From the NCBI GenBank assembly GCA_030834895.1, contig JAUQXA010000043.1, positions 1 through 64,000 on the forward strand: 64,000 nucleotides of DNA, read 5' to 3'. The position numbers and the translations under genes are program-made. This stretch comes from Anaerolineales bacterium. Lineage in GTDB: Bacteria; Chloroflexota; Anaerolineae; Anaerolineales; Villigracilaceae. Below are positions 40,601-48,324 of the stretch, piece by piece. Under the pieces are notes generated by a model, which was not told the DNA's origin, did no database searches, and saw only the letters and a list, made by a program, of their open reading frames with translations. Position 1 is the stretch's first letter. The number at the start of each line of letters is the position of its first letter.

Positions 40601-40717
40601 GCAGTGATCGCTTGCGGGCGCCTGATCACTAATTTCGACATGACCAAATGGAAGCTCCTGTTCTTTGAAGAAGAATATCGTCTCATTTGTCCAAACCTGC
40701 CAGCAGGTAAAAACTAG
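37697..40717 (+). CDS. TIR-TM-coiled coil-WD40 protein
   Basis: 1006 residues in four parts. A TIR domain spans 8-140: KIFVSYSRKNKLF strand A, DWEGIPLSSDW BB-loop, and SKVCMDELELG with the catalytic-type Glu82 preceded by Cys79. Active bacterial TIRs cleave NAD+ or make cyclic ADP-ribose isomers. A linker (LLQRATEWDIKNRNTSYVLQG) typical of TIR-WD40 proteins follows, then one membrane helix at about 213-233 and a coiled coil at 236-292. From about 335 to 975 some fourteen WD40-type repeats are seen (LDLEFSPDGKWVVSVGADG, TVRIWDSATG, YLWNVEDG), enough for two seven-bladed propellers. The TIR is cytoplasmic; the location of the propeller depends on the orientation of the single helix. WD40 arrays in such proteins are assumed to be sensor modules. 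It ends inside the SLATT gene's upstream region. Confidence 0.93.
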   Translation: MPETNASRKTKIFVSYSRKNKLFVRKLNDAIDQNGIEVWVDWEGIPLSSDWMAEITAAIRSSDAFVFVISPDSLKSKVCMDELELGIKLNKKIIPVLYNEPEKGQEMHPKLASTNWVYMRPKKDDFKATLPKLIDAIQTDLGWVQQHTRLLQRATEWDIKNRNTSYVLQGSDLEDGERWMTESTAGEGRNVVPVQAEYISTSRKVAVQRQRNLTIGIGVALVISVLMGVYAFMQRSVALENEKKAISSQLTAVANEHIAATQQAIAEEQKKLADENAQRANAQRSAAEAKIYQDRVGELYTSTLLALDAYQRLPNFGDAENILRKNISLLPMPIKQMDVGARIWTIMSSPDSKKFITADSAGKACIWSMEDGSQLSCMQHDGIVYDVAMSQDGNILVTGTEKGLLTFWDGNSGKQVKALQFDGTIWELWLHPNGRWLGVGRHNAVSIIDMENMDEELSFPQKGDVKAIAFDGTGAYMAFGTSQGNVSIWKVMGSQTIAGPKHTSEVLDLEFSPDGKWVVSVGADGTARAVQTMYGGQKYSIKHGDWVEDVTFGPDSSWFVTASDDNTVRVIDTATGQEKLRMAHANFVQKVRVSKDGQWIATTGYDQTVRIWDSATGAEIMRIPIDGIGSSIRFNKDSTYLVAGDRAGHISLWDVSQLNARKGVIQFSDFLHDALFSPNGEWLTVNSDDANIWLIKSDQSVATEDNRQKLVTANGLTYDMAVSADSKWIAAVEYDSNVAEYDRVILASVNGTKKFFLSHDKEVINTVTFTPDSKQAITANENGLVCVWNVENGEKSHCFNTGSVILSIAISPNGKYLVTGLEEDNHSIVWDLATQAQVTALEQVGRIKAVQFSKDGKLLATGSSEATIYLWNVEDGSFIRAEHTLLVNGEILSMDLSPDNKLLAVGDSAGYAYLFDLVLDQEVARLPHVDKVTSISFSPDGRQIATVARKTVLLWDAPSIPLVTRDKLAVIACGRLITNFDMTKWKLLFFEEEYRLICPNLPAGKN

Positions 40718-40736
40718 TATTATTGGAGAAGCCAAT

Positions 40737-42071
40737 ATGGAAACACAACCTCAGCAAGCCACACCGATTTTGGAAGTTGCCTGGACACGTTTTGCCCAAT
40801 TGGACGCCATGTCCCTGGAGCGATCAAGAACCCATCTTCGCCTGAGGAGGTGGATTGCGGCGTTGGGCATTCTCACGACCTTGTTCGCGATACTCTCGCA
40901 GTTGTATGCTGAGAGTCTTTCACCGCTGTTCGGATGGATTTTGAGATTTTTTTTCATCCTCACGCCCATCATAGCTTCAATCCTTGCGGCGTATGTAACT
41001 CAGTTCTACTCAACCGGTGACTGGCTGGTAACTCGCGCAGGCGCGGAGGAGATATTAAAAGAGATCTATGCCTACCGCACCATCCTGCAAAAAACGCCCA
41101 CCCGACGCACCTGGCTTGAAGAAAAGCTGGGCGAAATCCAGCGTTCTGTGTTCCGGGGCATGAACGGCGAGATGATTCTGAAACCCTACAAGGGCCCCCT
41201 CCCCCCATCCCCACGCTTCGATCCCAAATATCCAGACAGTGACCCAGGCTTCAATGACCTGACCGGTGATGAGTATTTCCGTTTCAGGCTCGAAAATCAA
41301 TTGAATTGGCACATCCGTGAAATAAACAAAAGGCAAAAGGAGCGGACACGCATAAAAGTTTACATTCTGGTCGCAGGCGGTTTGGGCGCGTTGTTCGCAG
41401 CCCTGGGTCAGCCGTTTACCATGTGGGTCGCATTGGCGGCCGCTTTTTCAGCCGCATTCATCGGCTGGCAGGAATTACGCAGTCTGGATTCGGTGGTCCG
41501 CAATTACAGCAAAGTAGTGCTTGAATTGAACATTATGTTCGATCATTGGAAGAATCTGGAAACCGAGGAACGCAATCAATCGGAATTCTACAAAGTGGTA
41601 CGTTCCACCGAGGATATCCTGTGGAGTCAGAATGTGGAATATATCAAGGCAATGCAGGAAGCCTTGCGAGATTCCGATCTTGAAGAGGAAGCCAGCCTGG
41701 TCAACCGCGTGATCAAAGAACAACGCGAATCTGATCGTCGCTTTAGGGAAGGACTGGCAGATGCGGTCGGCGACTTTACTCGCGGGAAACTTCTTGAAAC
41801 CGAGCAATCTCTGACTGAAAATTTCAAATCCACTCTGGGAACACTGGCCGAAGAAGCCTCATCGGAGATCGTGCAGGCCGAGCTTGCCTCCATGAAGGAG
41901 GCAATTCAAGAAGCGGCGGAAAATATTGCGGAACGCATCGGTGGACTGTCCTCCTCCCTCAAGACAATCCAAGAGGAGTTTGAGGACGTGGAAATCAGCG
42001 GCAATACGCCCATGAGCGTGCTCAACGACCTCATGTCCCGTTATCCCAAAACAACAGACGTGAAGGGATAA
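40737..42071 (+). CDS. Four-TM protein with two SLATT/DUF4231-like units
   Basis: 444 residues. Two repeats each consist of an amphipathic helix plus a pair of membrane helices: unit 1 at about 13-110 (helices 39-57 and 63-87), unit 2 at about 178-275 (helices 207-224 and 227-243). The helix following each pair carries similar residues (WLVTRAGAEEILKEIYAYRT and VVRNYSKVVLELNIMFDHW). A long helical, coiled-coil tail (about 285-430) follows. This matches the SLATT (SMODS- and SLOG-associated two-TM) effector class, proposed to open membrane pores upon signal. Start at 40737 follows TTGGAG; the gene starts 19 bases after the TIR-WD40 stop. A lower-ranking alternative is a simple DUF4231 scaffold. 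Confidence 0.75.
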   Translation: METQPQQATPILEVAWTRFAQLDAMSLERSRTHLRLRRWIAALGILTTLFAILSQLYAESLSPLFGWILRFFFILTPIIASILAAYVTQFYSTGDWLVTRAGAEEILKEIYAYRTILQKTPTRRTWLEEKLGEIQRSVFRGMNGEMILKPYKGPLPPSPRFDPKYPDSDPGFNDLTGDEYFRFRLENQLNWHIREINKRQKERTRIKVYILVAGGLGALFAALGQPFTMWVALAAAFSAAFIGWQELRSLDSVVRNYSKVVLELNIMFDHWKNLETEERNQSEFYKVVRSTEDILWSQNVEYIKAMQEALRDSDLEEEASLVNRVIKEQRESDRRFREGLADAVGDFTRGKLLETEQSLTENFKSTLGTLAEEASSEIVQAELASMKEAIQEAAENIAERIGGLSSSLKTIQEEFEDVEISGNTPMSVLNDLMSRYPKTTDVKG

Positions 42072-42090
42072 CCATCCCGGAGGCGACACA

Positions 42091-44394
42091 ATGACCGAAC
42101 AAATCACACCCACCCCGGTAGAGGCCGGTAAAAGCGATAATCAGACGTCACCCATGCCAGCAGTTGTTACTGGTCCTGTAAAAAAGGAAAGTGATACGAG
42201 GGTCCTCCCGCTCCCCCGGGCGGAAGCTACAAAGGAAGAATCCCGATCGACCCGGCTTGAAGCACGTCCGCATGCGTTTGTGGTCATGCCGTTCGGAAAA
42301 AAGAAGGGAAGTGATGGCACACTTTACGACTTCAACGCCATATACAAAACCCTGATCAGACCTGCGCTGGAGGAGGCCGGCTTCGAATCCTTTCGCGCAG
42401 ACGAGGAAACCTCGTCAGGCGACATCCTGACAGACATGTTCCAGGAATTGCTGCTCGCCGACCTGTGCATATGTGACCTGAGCATCGACAATGCCAACGT
42501 CTATTACGAACTTGGAATCCGCCACGCCTTCCGCAAGCGCGGGGTTGTGCATATCCAGGCCGGACGCGCCTATATGCCCTTTGATATCTTCAACGTCCGC
42601 ACCCTGCCGTACCACATTACTCCTGAGGGCGTGCCAGACCCGGATTACATCAAAGCCGATATCCAGGCCATTGCGCGCATGACGAGGGACACCTGGGCAT
42701 CAGACCGCGATGCGGTTCACAGCCCAATCTTCAATCTGCTCTCCGGGTTGAAGGAGCCGGAGCGGAAGGCTCTGCGTACTCCGCTGGCCACGGGATTTTG
42801 GCGTGAATACAACGAATGGAAGGAACGGGTAACTGTCGCGCAACGGCAGAAGCGGATTGGAGATATCCTGCTCCTCACGGAAGAGATCCAAAACCCTCTT
42901 ATCAAGGAAGAAGCAATCAATGAGGCCGGCAGGGCGCTCGCCAACATGGGACGCAACGAACTCGCCCTGGTGCAATACCGTAAGGGATTGGAAGTCAACC
43001 CTGGGAATCTGGCTTTTCGACGCCAGGAGGCATTTCACCTGAACCGTCTGGGACGCCGGGATGAAGCCATCGTCAAGATCGAAACCTTTTTGGCTGACTC
43101 CCCAAACGACAGCGAGGCGCTCTCCTACCTGGGAAGAATTTACAAGGAAATGTGGGTGGATTCCTGGAAGAACATCAAAGACGGGGCCAAACGCGTCAAG
43201 GGCGCATTCGACTCTTATCACTGGTTGATCAAGGCGGCGGACATTTACATGAAGGGTTTCTACATTGACCTCAACAATTTTTACCCCGGGGTCAATGCGC
43301 TTACCCTTTCCACGCTTGCAGTGCACCTTGCCGATAAATTCGACGACAAAAAGGACCCCGATCCGGATATCGTCCGCATTCGCCGCGATCTGCCTGAACT
43401 GCGCGGCGCGCTCATTTTTGCGCTCGAAGCCAAGTCGGAAGATGACATGGCGGATTATTGGACATTGATCTCGCTTGCCGAATTGAGGGTGCTTACAGCG
43501 GAGTCCACCATCAGTGTGGCCCGCGCCTATCGCAAAGCGATCACAGCCTCCCGCCGCAATATGTTCTTCCTGAACTCGTCCCTGGGACAGTTGGAAATCC
43601 TCAAAGCGATTGGTCTGCGGGATGAATATGTGAAAGTGGGAATCCGGACAATCAAAGAGGAGATTGCGCGGACAACAGGTGAAGAACAGGGATCAGCCAA
43701 AAAGGGCTCATCGAAGAAGATGGAGCAAAGCAGCCGCGCCTTTTTATTCACCGGCTACATGATCGACCATTCCGGCAAGGAAAAGAAAACCTTCCCGGCC
43801 GACAAGGAGAATGAAATTCGCCAGGAGATTGTCAACAAACTGGAAAGCTTCAACGCAGGTCCCAATGACAGGGCGTTCGTGGGAGGGCTGGCGGCCGGAA
43901 GTGAAATCATCTTTGCAGAAGTCTGCGCTGAGAAAGGCATCAAAGTGAAAGCCTACCTGCCGCTGTCTGAATCAGCGTACATCCGTCAGTTTGTTTCGCT
44001 CGGCGGCGATGCCTGGGTGGATCGTTTCTACAAGATTCGCAATCATCCGCTGGTTGACGAATTCTATCAAGCCGAGAATGTGGGAGCGCCCAAGGAGGGA
44101 GACGACCTGTATGAACGTAATAACCGCTGGGCGTTGTATTCATCCCTCGGACGGGGCATCGATAAACTTCGTCTGATCGCACTATGGAACGCGCATGGCG
44201 ACAAGCCAAAAGACCGCGATGCACGCCTTGTCAGTCACATGATCGAACTGACGCGCGAACTGGGCGGCACCATCGAACAGATCAGCACCTCGAAATACCT
44301 GCACAATACCATCGACAATGTATTTGCCCGCCTGATGGAAAACGACTCCCCGAAGGCGGGAGCCAGGTCAATCCAACACAGAAGCAGGAAATAG
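42091..44394 (+). CDS. TIR-like/deoxyribosyltransferase-fold, TPR and SLOG-like three-domain protein
   Basis: 767 residues. After a disordered N-terminus, residues 60-160 form a nucleoside-2-deoxyribosyltransferase/TIR-like Rossmann domain: HAFVVMPFGKK, ESFRADEE, LLADLCICDLS, and NANVYYELGIRHA with Glu140 in the catalytic position. Residues about 230-530 are helical with TPR units (AGRALANMGRNELALVQYRK; EAIVKIETFLADSPNDSEAL) resembling the TRAF-binding DUF4071 region of ASK1-type MAP3Ks. From about 553 a SLOG-like domain begins (FLFTGYMIDHSGKEKKTFP; FVGGLAAGSEIIFAEVCAEK; VKAYLPLSES), with the GG-x-x-x-G phosphate-loop pattern. SLOG domains bind or process nucleotide ligands. Last gene of the four-gene cluster, closed by a strong terminator. 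Function inferred: nucleotide sensing or generation controlling the SLATT effector. Confidence 0.8.
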   Translation: MTEQITPTPVEAGKSDNQTSPMPAVVTGPVKKESDTRVLPLPRAEATKEESRSTRLEARPHAFVVMPFGKKKGSDGTLYDFNAIYKTLIRPALEEAGFESFRADEETSSGDILTDMFQELLLADLCICDLSIDNANVYYELGIRHAFRKRGVVHIQAGRAYMPFDIFNVRTLPYHITPEGVPDPDYIKADIQAIARMTRDTWASDRDAVHSPIFNLLSGLKEPERKALRTPLATGFWREYNEWKERVTVAQRQKRIGDILLLTEEIQNPLIKEEAINEAGRALANMGRNELALVQYRKGLEVNPGNLAFRRQEAFHLNRLGRRDEAIVKIETFLADSPNDSEALSYLGRIYKEMWVDSWKNIKDGAKRVKGAFDSYHWLIKAADIYMKGFYIDLNNFYPGVNALTLSTLAVHLADKFDDKKDPDPDIVRIRRDLPELRGALIFALEAKSEDDMADYWTLISLAELRVLTAESTISVARAYRKAITASRRNMFFLNSSLGQLEILKAIGLRDEYVKVGIRTIKEEIARTTGEEQGSAKKGSSKKMEQSSRAFLFTGYMIDHSGKEKKTFPADKENEIRQEIVNKLESFNAGPNDRAFVGGLAAGSEIIFAEVCAEKGIKVKAYLPLSESAYIRQFVSLGGDAWVDRFYKIRNHPLVDEFYQAENVGAPKEGDDLYERNNRWALYSSLGRGIDKLRLIALWNAHGDKPKDRDARLVSHMIELTRELGGTIEQISTSKYLHNTIDNVFARLMENDSPKAGARSIQHRSRK

Positions 44395-44404
44395 CTCCGA
44401 CAAG

Positions 44405-44429
44405 AAACCCGCGGTTAATCCGCGGGTTT
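44405..44429. terminator. Bidirectional terminator ending the conflict-type cluster
   Basis: AAACCCGCGG-TTAAT-CCGCGGGTTT. Works for the plus-strand cluster and for the minus-strand gene whose stop codon is in the loop (44415-44417). Confidence 0.85.
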
Positions 44430-44885
44430 CATTATCTCTTCGGCCTTTGCTTTCGGGTATGGCCAGATTTCGCCCTCGACACCCTTTGCCAGCAGAAAAC
44501 CTCCAGCCCGAACCGTGACTGGTCCCTCGATAGTATGCACAGTAACCATTCGATCTTCATCGCCATTTGTCACGTCGGTTAGCGGCACAAGTAATGTAAT
44601 GGCACGTTTAACGCAAAACCCCGGCGCGGTAATAACATAGGTTTCATCAAAGATGTGAGGATCAACAGGCCAGACGTCATCCGGCTTCTCCAATTCACTG
44701 ACCAACAGATCACCTTTTCTGGCTGTTAACTTTGCGCCCCACGGAGTGGTCATTTCCATTGTCTCAGGTTGTCCATCTCCGGGCACAAAAGGTACAACAC
44801 GGCGCAATACCATATGGCGGTATGGCTTGAAGTTTAACGAATTTATCAGCGGGTCATCAGGCAATAAAACCAAAGGTTCCTTCAT
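44415..44885 (-). CDS. Hypothetical protein with two similar halves
   Basis: I do not recognise the 156-residue product. It contains two matching segments: LTARKGDLLVSELEKPDDVW followed by P (about 51-71) and VTVRAGGFLLAKGVEGEIWP (about 124-143), suggesting a duplicated small beta domain, loosely like PGDYG-type proteins. No signal peptide or membrane segment. It converges on the conflict cluster and diverges from the kinase gene at 44956. Codon use is like that of housekeeping neighbours. Confidence 0.6.
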   Translation of the reverse strand: MKEPLVLLPDDPLINSLNFKPYRHMVLRRVVPFVPGDGQPETMEMTTPWGAKLTARKGDLLVSELEKPDDVWPVDPHIFDETYVITAPGFCVKRAITLLVPLTDVTNGDEDRMVTVHTIEGPVTVRAGGFLLAKGVEGEIWPYPKAKAEEIMKPAD

Positions 44886-44943
44886 GGCATACTCCGGTAT
44901 ACTTTGATTATAACGGCCAAACGGAAGATGAAGTGGAATCTTT

Positions 44944-44949
44944 TATAAT
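44944..44949 (+). promoter_or_regulatory. -10 box of the deoxynucleoside kinase gene
   Basis: TATAAT ending 6 bases before the ATG at 44956. Confidence 0.55.
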
Positions 44950-44955
44950 AAAATC

Positions 44956-45543
44956 ATGAACAAACTCATCGTCATCGTCGGACCCAGCGGGGTCGGCAAG
45001 ACCACTCTGGCGCGCGCCCTGTGCCTGAAACGCGAATTCGCAATCGCCTACGAACAGCACAGGGAAAGACCGTTTCAGGCGCTCTTCAAGCAGAATCCAA
45101 AATATGCTCTTGCCAATCAATTGGATTATTTGCTCTTCCGCGCCGAACAGGAAAGGAAACTGCGAAATGGGACTCTGCCCGCGCTGATGGATGGCGGACT
45201 CGACCTCGACTTCCACGGCTTCACCCGCCTCTTCCACGCTCACGGCTGGCTCAGTGACGAGGAGTTTGGTCTGTGCCGACGGTTTTACGAGCACACCCGC
45301 AGCCTGCTCCCACCGCCAGATTTGGTCATCTCGCTCAGCGTTGCAGAAGAAACCATCAGCCGGAGACTGGCCAATCGAAGCAGAATCAACATCGCGTCGA
45401 GCGAAGATACGGCGTTGTTCAATTCATTTGTCGGAGAGTGGTTGGATTCAATCCCCACTTCCTGCTTGTTACATCTGGATGTTTCAGGGGAATCGGCAAG
45501 CTATCCAAGAAGCGTTCAAGCAATTTTGGAGCGGCTGAAATAA
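44956..45543 (+). CDS. Deoxynucleoside kinase-like P-loop protein
   Basis: 195 residues. Walker A is VGPSGVGKTTLARAL at 8-22, and PALMDGGLDLDFHGFTRLFH (about 75-94) carries an acidic pair in the position of the substrate-binding/catalytic Glu-Arg region of deoxyadenosine/deoxyguanosine kinases (usually ERS). A lid-like basic segment ISRRLANRSRIN follows. It probably phosphorylates a deoxynucleoside or similar small molecule with ATP. The absence of a clear ERS motif leaves room for another small kinase function. Confidence 0.7.
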   Translation: MNKLIVIVGPSGVGKTTLARALCLKREFAIAYEQHRERPFQALFKQNPKYALANQLDYLLFRAEQERKLRNGTLPALMDGGLDLDFHGFTRLFHAHGWLSDEEFGLCRRFYEHTRSLLPPPDLVISLSVAEETISRRLANRSRINIASSEDTALFNSFVGEWLDSIPTSCLLHLDVSGESASYPRSVQAILERLK

Positions 45544-45675
45544 ATCTCTCTTAATCACAGCAGAAAGATGGATTACATAAAGCTGTGATTTATGTCACAG
45601 AAACTGGACAGACTTTGTGTAATAATTCACTATAGACAGACTTTCAAATCTGACATCAAAAAGGAGAATGCACAA

Positions 45676-46057
45676 ATGGCGCCAATAAAAGACATTATCT
45701 TTCTACTCTTGACTGGCGGGCTTGCCACCACCTTTGCTGGTATTTCTACCAGCGGTACAACCTCCACAAGGCACTGCACAACATTCACTATCTGATGGGA
45801 TTTGCAGTGCTTTTGGTTTCCGGGCTTCTGCTCATCTTCTTCGGATTGATCATCCTCGCGTCGCCCTACGTGTTGACCGTCGCCAGCTTGATCCCGCTGT
45901 TGGTATCGGTGGCGCATTGATCGGCATCAACGGGCTGGCGCTTTCCTTTCTCAAAGCGGGTAAACCCATCCTCTCGAAGGAACTCATCCTTAAAATCCTG
46001 CCTGTCATCCTTTTTCTGATGACGCTCTGCTTCGTGGTAGGATTCAAGCATGGATAA
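45676..46057 (+). pseudogene. Small membrane protein with two frame breaks
   Basis: A good ribosome site (AAGGAG) precedes ATG at 45676, but the frame beginning MAPIKDIIFLLLTGGLATTF stops after 39 codons. In the next frame a continuous coding-like stretch reads WYFYQRYNLHKALHNIHYLM and continues as a membrane segment to about 45895. From there a third frame gives GIGGALIGINGLALSFLKAG and a last membrane helix ending at the stop at 46057. Joined, they make a membrane protein of about 125 residues with four helices. The breaks lie near 45735 and 45895. Either a decayed gene or single-base sequence errors. The stop overlaps the DUF423 start by 8 bases, the coupling expected of an intact operon. 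Confidence 0.65.
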
Positions 46058-46436
46058 AACCAAAATGACCCCTCCCTTTTTTATCCTCGGCTCTCTGCTT
46101 GCAGGTTTCTCCGTTTCGATGGGAGCATTCGCCGCCCACGGCGCGACCAAATTCATGACCGAACAGCAACTCGGCTGGATGGAAAAAGCCGCCCGTTACA
46201 ACATGTACCACGCGCTGGCATTGTTTGTCGTCGCGTGGGCGCTGACACGTTGGACCTCCCAAACGGGATTGCTCAACGCGGCGGGTTGGTCATTCGTGGC
46301 AGGCGTTGCGCTCTTCTCTGGAAGTTTATACATCATGGCATTCACTCCCCTGCGGCTGGGATACATCACCCCGTTCGGCGGCGTGGCATTCGTCCTCGGT
46401 TGGGTATTGCTCGCCATCGTTGCATGGAAAGGTTAA
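46050..46436 (+). CDS. DUF423 family membrane protein (YgdD-like)
   Basis: 128 residues with four hydrophobic helices. The family start FILGSLLAGFSVSMGAFAAH with the GAFGAHG-type motif is clear (GAFAAHGATKF), as is YHALALFVVAWA and the later GGVAFVLGWVLLA. The function of DUF423 is unknown. It shares a transcript with the frame-broken upstream membrane gene. Confidence 0.9.
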   Translation: MDKTKMTPPFFILGSLLAGFSVSMGAFAAHGATKFMTEQQLGWMEKAARYNMYHALALFVVAWALTRWTSQTGLLNAAGWSFVAGVALFSGSLYIMAFTPLRLGYITPFGGVAFVLGWVLLAIVAWKG

Positions 46437-46442
46437 CTTCAC

Positions 46443-46473
46443 AGGTCACGCTTGAAGCGTGACCTTTTATTTT
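46443..46473 (+). terminator. Terminator after DUF423
   Basis: AGGTCACGCTT / AAGCGTGACCT stem followed by TTTATTTT. Confidence 0.8.
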
Positions 46474-46491
46474 CACTCAAAGGAGTCTCTC

Positions 46492-47169
46492 ATGTCTTCC
46501 AATAGTTTCCCTGCAAAACTTCTTCGTTTCGTCGGTATCGTGCTGATGGCGCTCACGGGCGGATTCACCCTGCTTGGCGGAATCGGCACCACCTGCGCCG
46601 CGCTCGCCCCCACTAAATACGACTCAATGAAAGGGCTTGCTCCCTTCCAATGGTTGTATATCCTATTTGTGCTTTTGGGAATCGCCATCGGCGTTTGGGG
46701 GATTTGGGCGACGGTCAAACTCGTGCGCGGACTGCCCGATTCATACAAGATGAGTCTGCAAGCCTTGATTGCGGGAGTTGTCATCGGTGGCTTCCACATC
46801 TACATGTCGCGCATGTTGCGCGGCAAATCCATGCCCGTGGATGCGGTAGTTTACACTACGGTGCTCACCCTCATCATCTTCCTGCTCTTCAAGATTCCCA
46901 CCATCTGGCAGGGCGTGGATTTCTCAAAAGCCAAGTCCAGCGATAGCAAAAAAGCGGGCGGCGCGGCTGCCATTGTTGTGGGACTGTTTACCCTGACCGT
47001 CCAATATACGATGGGCGCCACCCACACCTGGGGTGGAGTCAACTATGCGGACGCATTCAATACCACAATGACAATCATCGGAGTTGGATTGTTGCTTTTA
47101 GGCGCGGGGCTTTTCCTCAGTTTGAATCACGCAAAGAAAGCGGCGCTTCGTCTGCAAGTTCAGGAATAG
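46492..47169 (+). CDS. Hypothetical six-TM membrane protein
   Basis: 225 residues, six hydrophobic segments (at about 15-40, 55-75, 88-106, 116-134, 155-175, 190-212) and polar ends. No signature motif; Gly-rich helix pairs and a conserved-looking TTCAALAPTKYDSM loop. AAAGGAG precedes the ATG at 46492; the frame's upstream part lies in the terminator. I cannot assign a function. Confidence 0.7.
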   Translation: MSSNSFPAKLLRFVGIVLMALTGGFTLLGGIGTTCAALAPTKYDSMKGLAPFQWLYILFVLLGIAIGVWGIWATVKLVRGLPDSYKMSLQALIAGVVIGGFHIYMSRMLRGKSMPVDAVVYTTVLTLIIFLLFKIPTIWQGVDFSKAKSSDSKKAGGAAAIVVGLFTLTVQYTMGATHTWGGVNYADAFNTTMTIIGVGLLLLGAGLFLSLNHAKKAALRLQVQE

Positions 47170-47176
47170 AATTTAT

Positions 47177-47211
47177 GTCATTGCGAGCGATCTCTGCGAA
47201 GCAATCCCCCT
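47177..47211. repeat. GTCATTGCGAG repeat, half copy
   Basis: GTCATTGCGAGCGATCTCTG then CGAAGCAATCCCCCT; only the left arm of the element at 13284 is present. Confidence 0.65.
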
Positions 47212-47230
47212 CTTAGCGACACAGTAACAC

Positions 47231-47264
47231 AAAAAACATCCCCACCGTTTCCGATGGGGATGTT
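47231..47264 (-). terminator. Terminator after the coiled-coil gene
   Basis: AACATCCCCA / TGGGGATGTT stem; on the minus strand it is followed by TTTTTTG. Confidence 0.8.
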
Positions 47265-47272
47265 TGCTTTCA

Positions 47273-47749
47273 TCAGACTTCCTTTTCGCCAGAGCCTTTT
47301 CTCATCTGCTCTTCCTGCATCATGCGGACGCCGTTACTGACCTGGTTGCTGACCTTCTCGATTTGCTCCTGCAATTTCATCAAAGTGTCCAGCACATAGT
47401 TGTCGGCGTCTACACGGGTGGCTTCGGCATCGGCGCGAGCCTGGGCAAGGATTTGCTCCGCGCGGCGCTGCGCCTCCTGCACGATGATGTCCCTGTCTAT
47501 CAATTGCTCGGCTTTATCACGCGAAAGTTGCAGGGTGCGGTTTGCTTCCTCCTGCGCCTGTGCCATCACACGGTCACGCTGAGCCATCACCTGCTGGGCT
47601 TTCTTCACCTCTTCGGGAATGGCAATGCGCATCTGGTCAATGAGTTCCAACATGCGGTCTTCATCCACGACGACGTTATGCGTGAAGGGAACCGCCTTCG
47701 CATCGTTGAAGAGTTCTTCCAATCGGTCAATAAGTTGCAGGATGTCCAT
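47273..47749 (-). CDS. Coiled-coil protein (ATP-synthase-b / DivIVA-like)
   Basis: 158 residues that are almost entirely helical and charged, with heptad-like pattern from about 40 to 145 (AEQLIDRDIIVQEAQRRAEQ, ILAQARADAEATRV). Similar proteins lie next to coaD in several Gram-positive and Chloroflexota genomes and are annotated only as ATPase or DivIVA-like. There is no membrane segment, so it is not a real F-type b subunit. It ends the coaD-recG region on this strand. Confidence 0.75.
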   Translation of the reverse strand: MDILQLIDRLEELFNDAKAVPFTHNVVVDEDRMLELIDQMRIAIPEEVKKAQQVMAQRDRVMAQAQEEANRTLQLSRDKAEQLIDRDIIVQEAQRRAEQILAQARADAEATRVDADNYVLDTLMKLQEQIEKVSNQVSNGVRMMQEEQMRKGSGEKEV

Positions 47750-47793
47750 AGGATTCTCGCAGGTAGGGATTTATGTTCCAATTCTAGCACAAA

Positions 47794-48309
47794 TTAATCG
47801 CGCAGAGCGTTCGGCAGGGATTGCTCTCCCATATTAATTACTTTTGCGCGCAAAGCGGAGTTGACATGTGGCGGGACCATGCTGGAGACGTTACCGTTGA
47901 GCATGGCAATCTCGCGCACGGTGGACGAGGACAAAAACGTATGCTGTTCGGCGGTGATGAGCGCGATAGTCTCGATATCGTCGGCGAGACGCTGGTTCGC
48001 CAGCGCCATGCGGAACTCGAACTCGAAATCGGAAAACACTCGCAAACCGCGCACAACAACATGCGCATCGATCTTGTGGGCGAAGTCAACCGTCAGCCCG
48101 CTATAACCCGTGACCGTGATCTTGGAGTTGTCCTTGAACGCCTCACGCACCAGCGAGATACGTTCGTCGGGAGAAAACATCAAATTCTTCAACGGCTTAT
48201 CGTATACTGCCATGACCACTTCGTCGAAGAGACGCGAGGCGCGGGTTGCGATGTCAATGTGACCGAGGTGGATCGGGTCAAATGTTCCTGGAAATAATGC
48301 TCGAACCAT
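47794..48309 (-). CDS. coaD: Phosphopantetheine adenylyltransferase
   Basis: Penultimate step of coenzyme A synthesis: transfers AMP from ATP to 4'-phosphopantetheine. Nucleotidyltransferase signature FPGTFDPIHLGHIDIATRA at 6-24 (T/HxGH), VVRGLRVFSDFEFEFRMALA in the centre and FLSSSTVREIAML (ISSTxxR-type) near 125-137. Length 171 is normal. GGAG precedes the ATG. A repeat (48325-48391) separates it from recG. Confidence 0.96.
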   Translation of the reverse strand: MVRALFPGTFDPIHLGHIDIATRASRLFDEVVMAVYDKPLKNLMFSPDERISLVREAFKDNSKITVTGYSGLTVDFAHKIDAHVVVRGLRVFSDFEFEFRMALANQRLADDIETIALITAEQHTFLSSSTVREIAMLNGNVSSMVPPHVNSALRAKVINMGEQSLPNALRD

Positions 48310-48324
48310 GATTCTCCATTGTTA

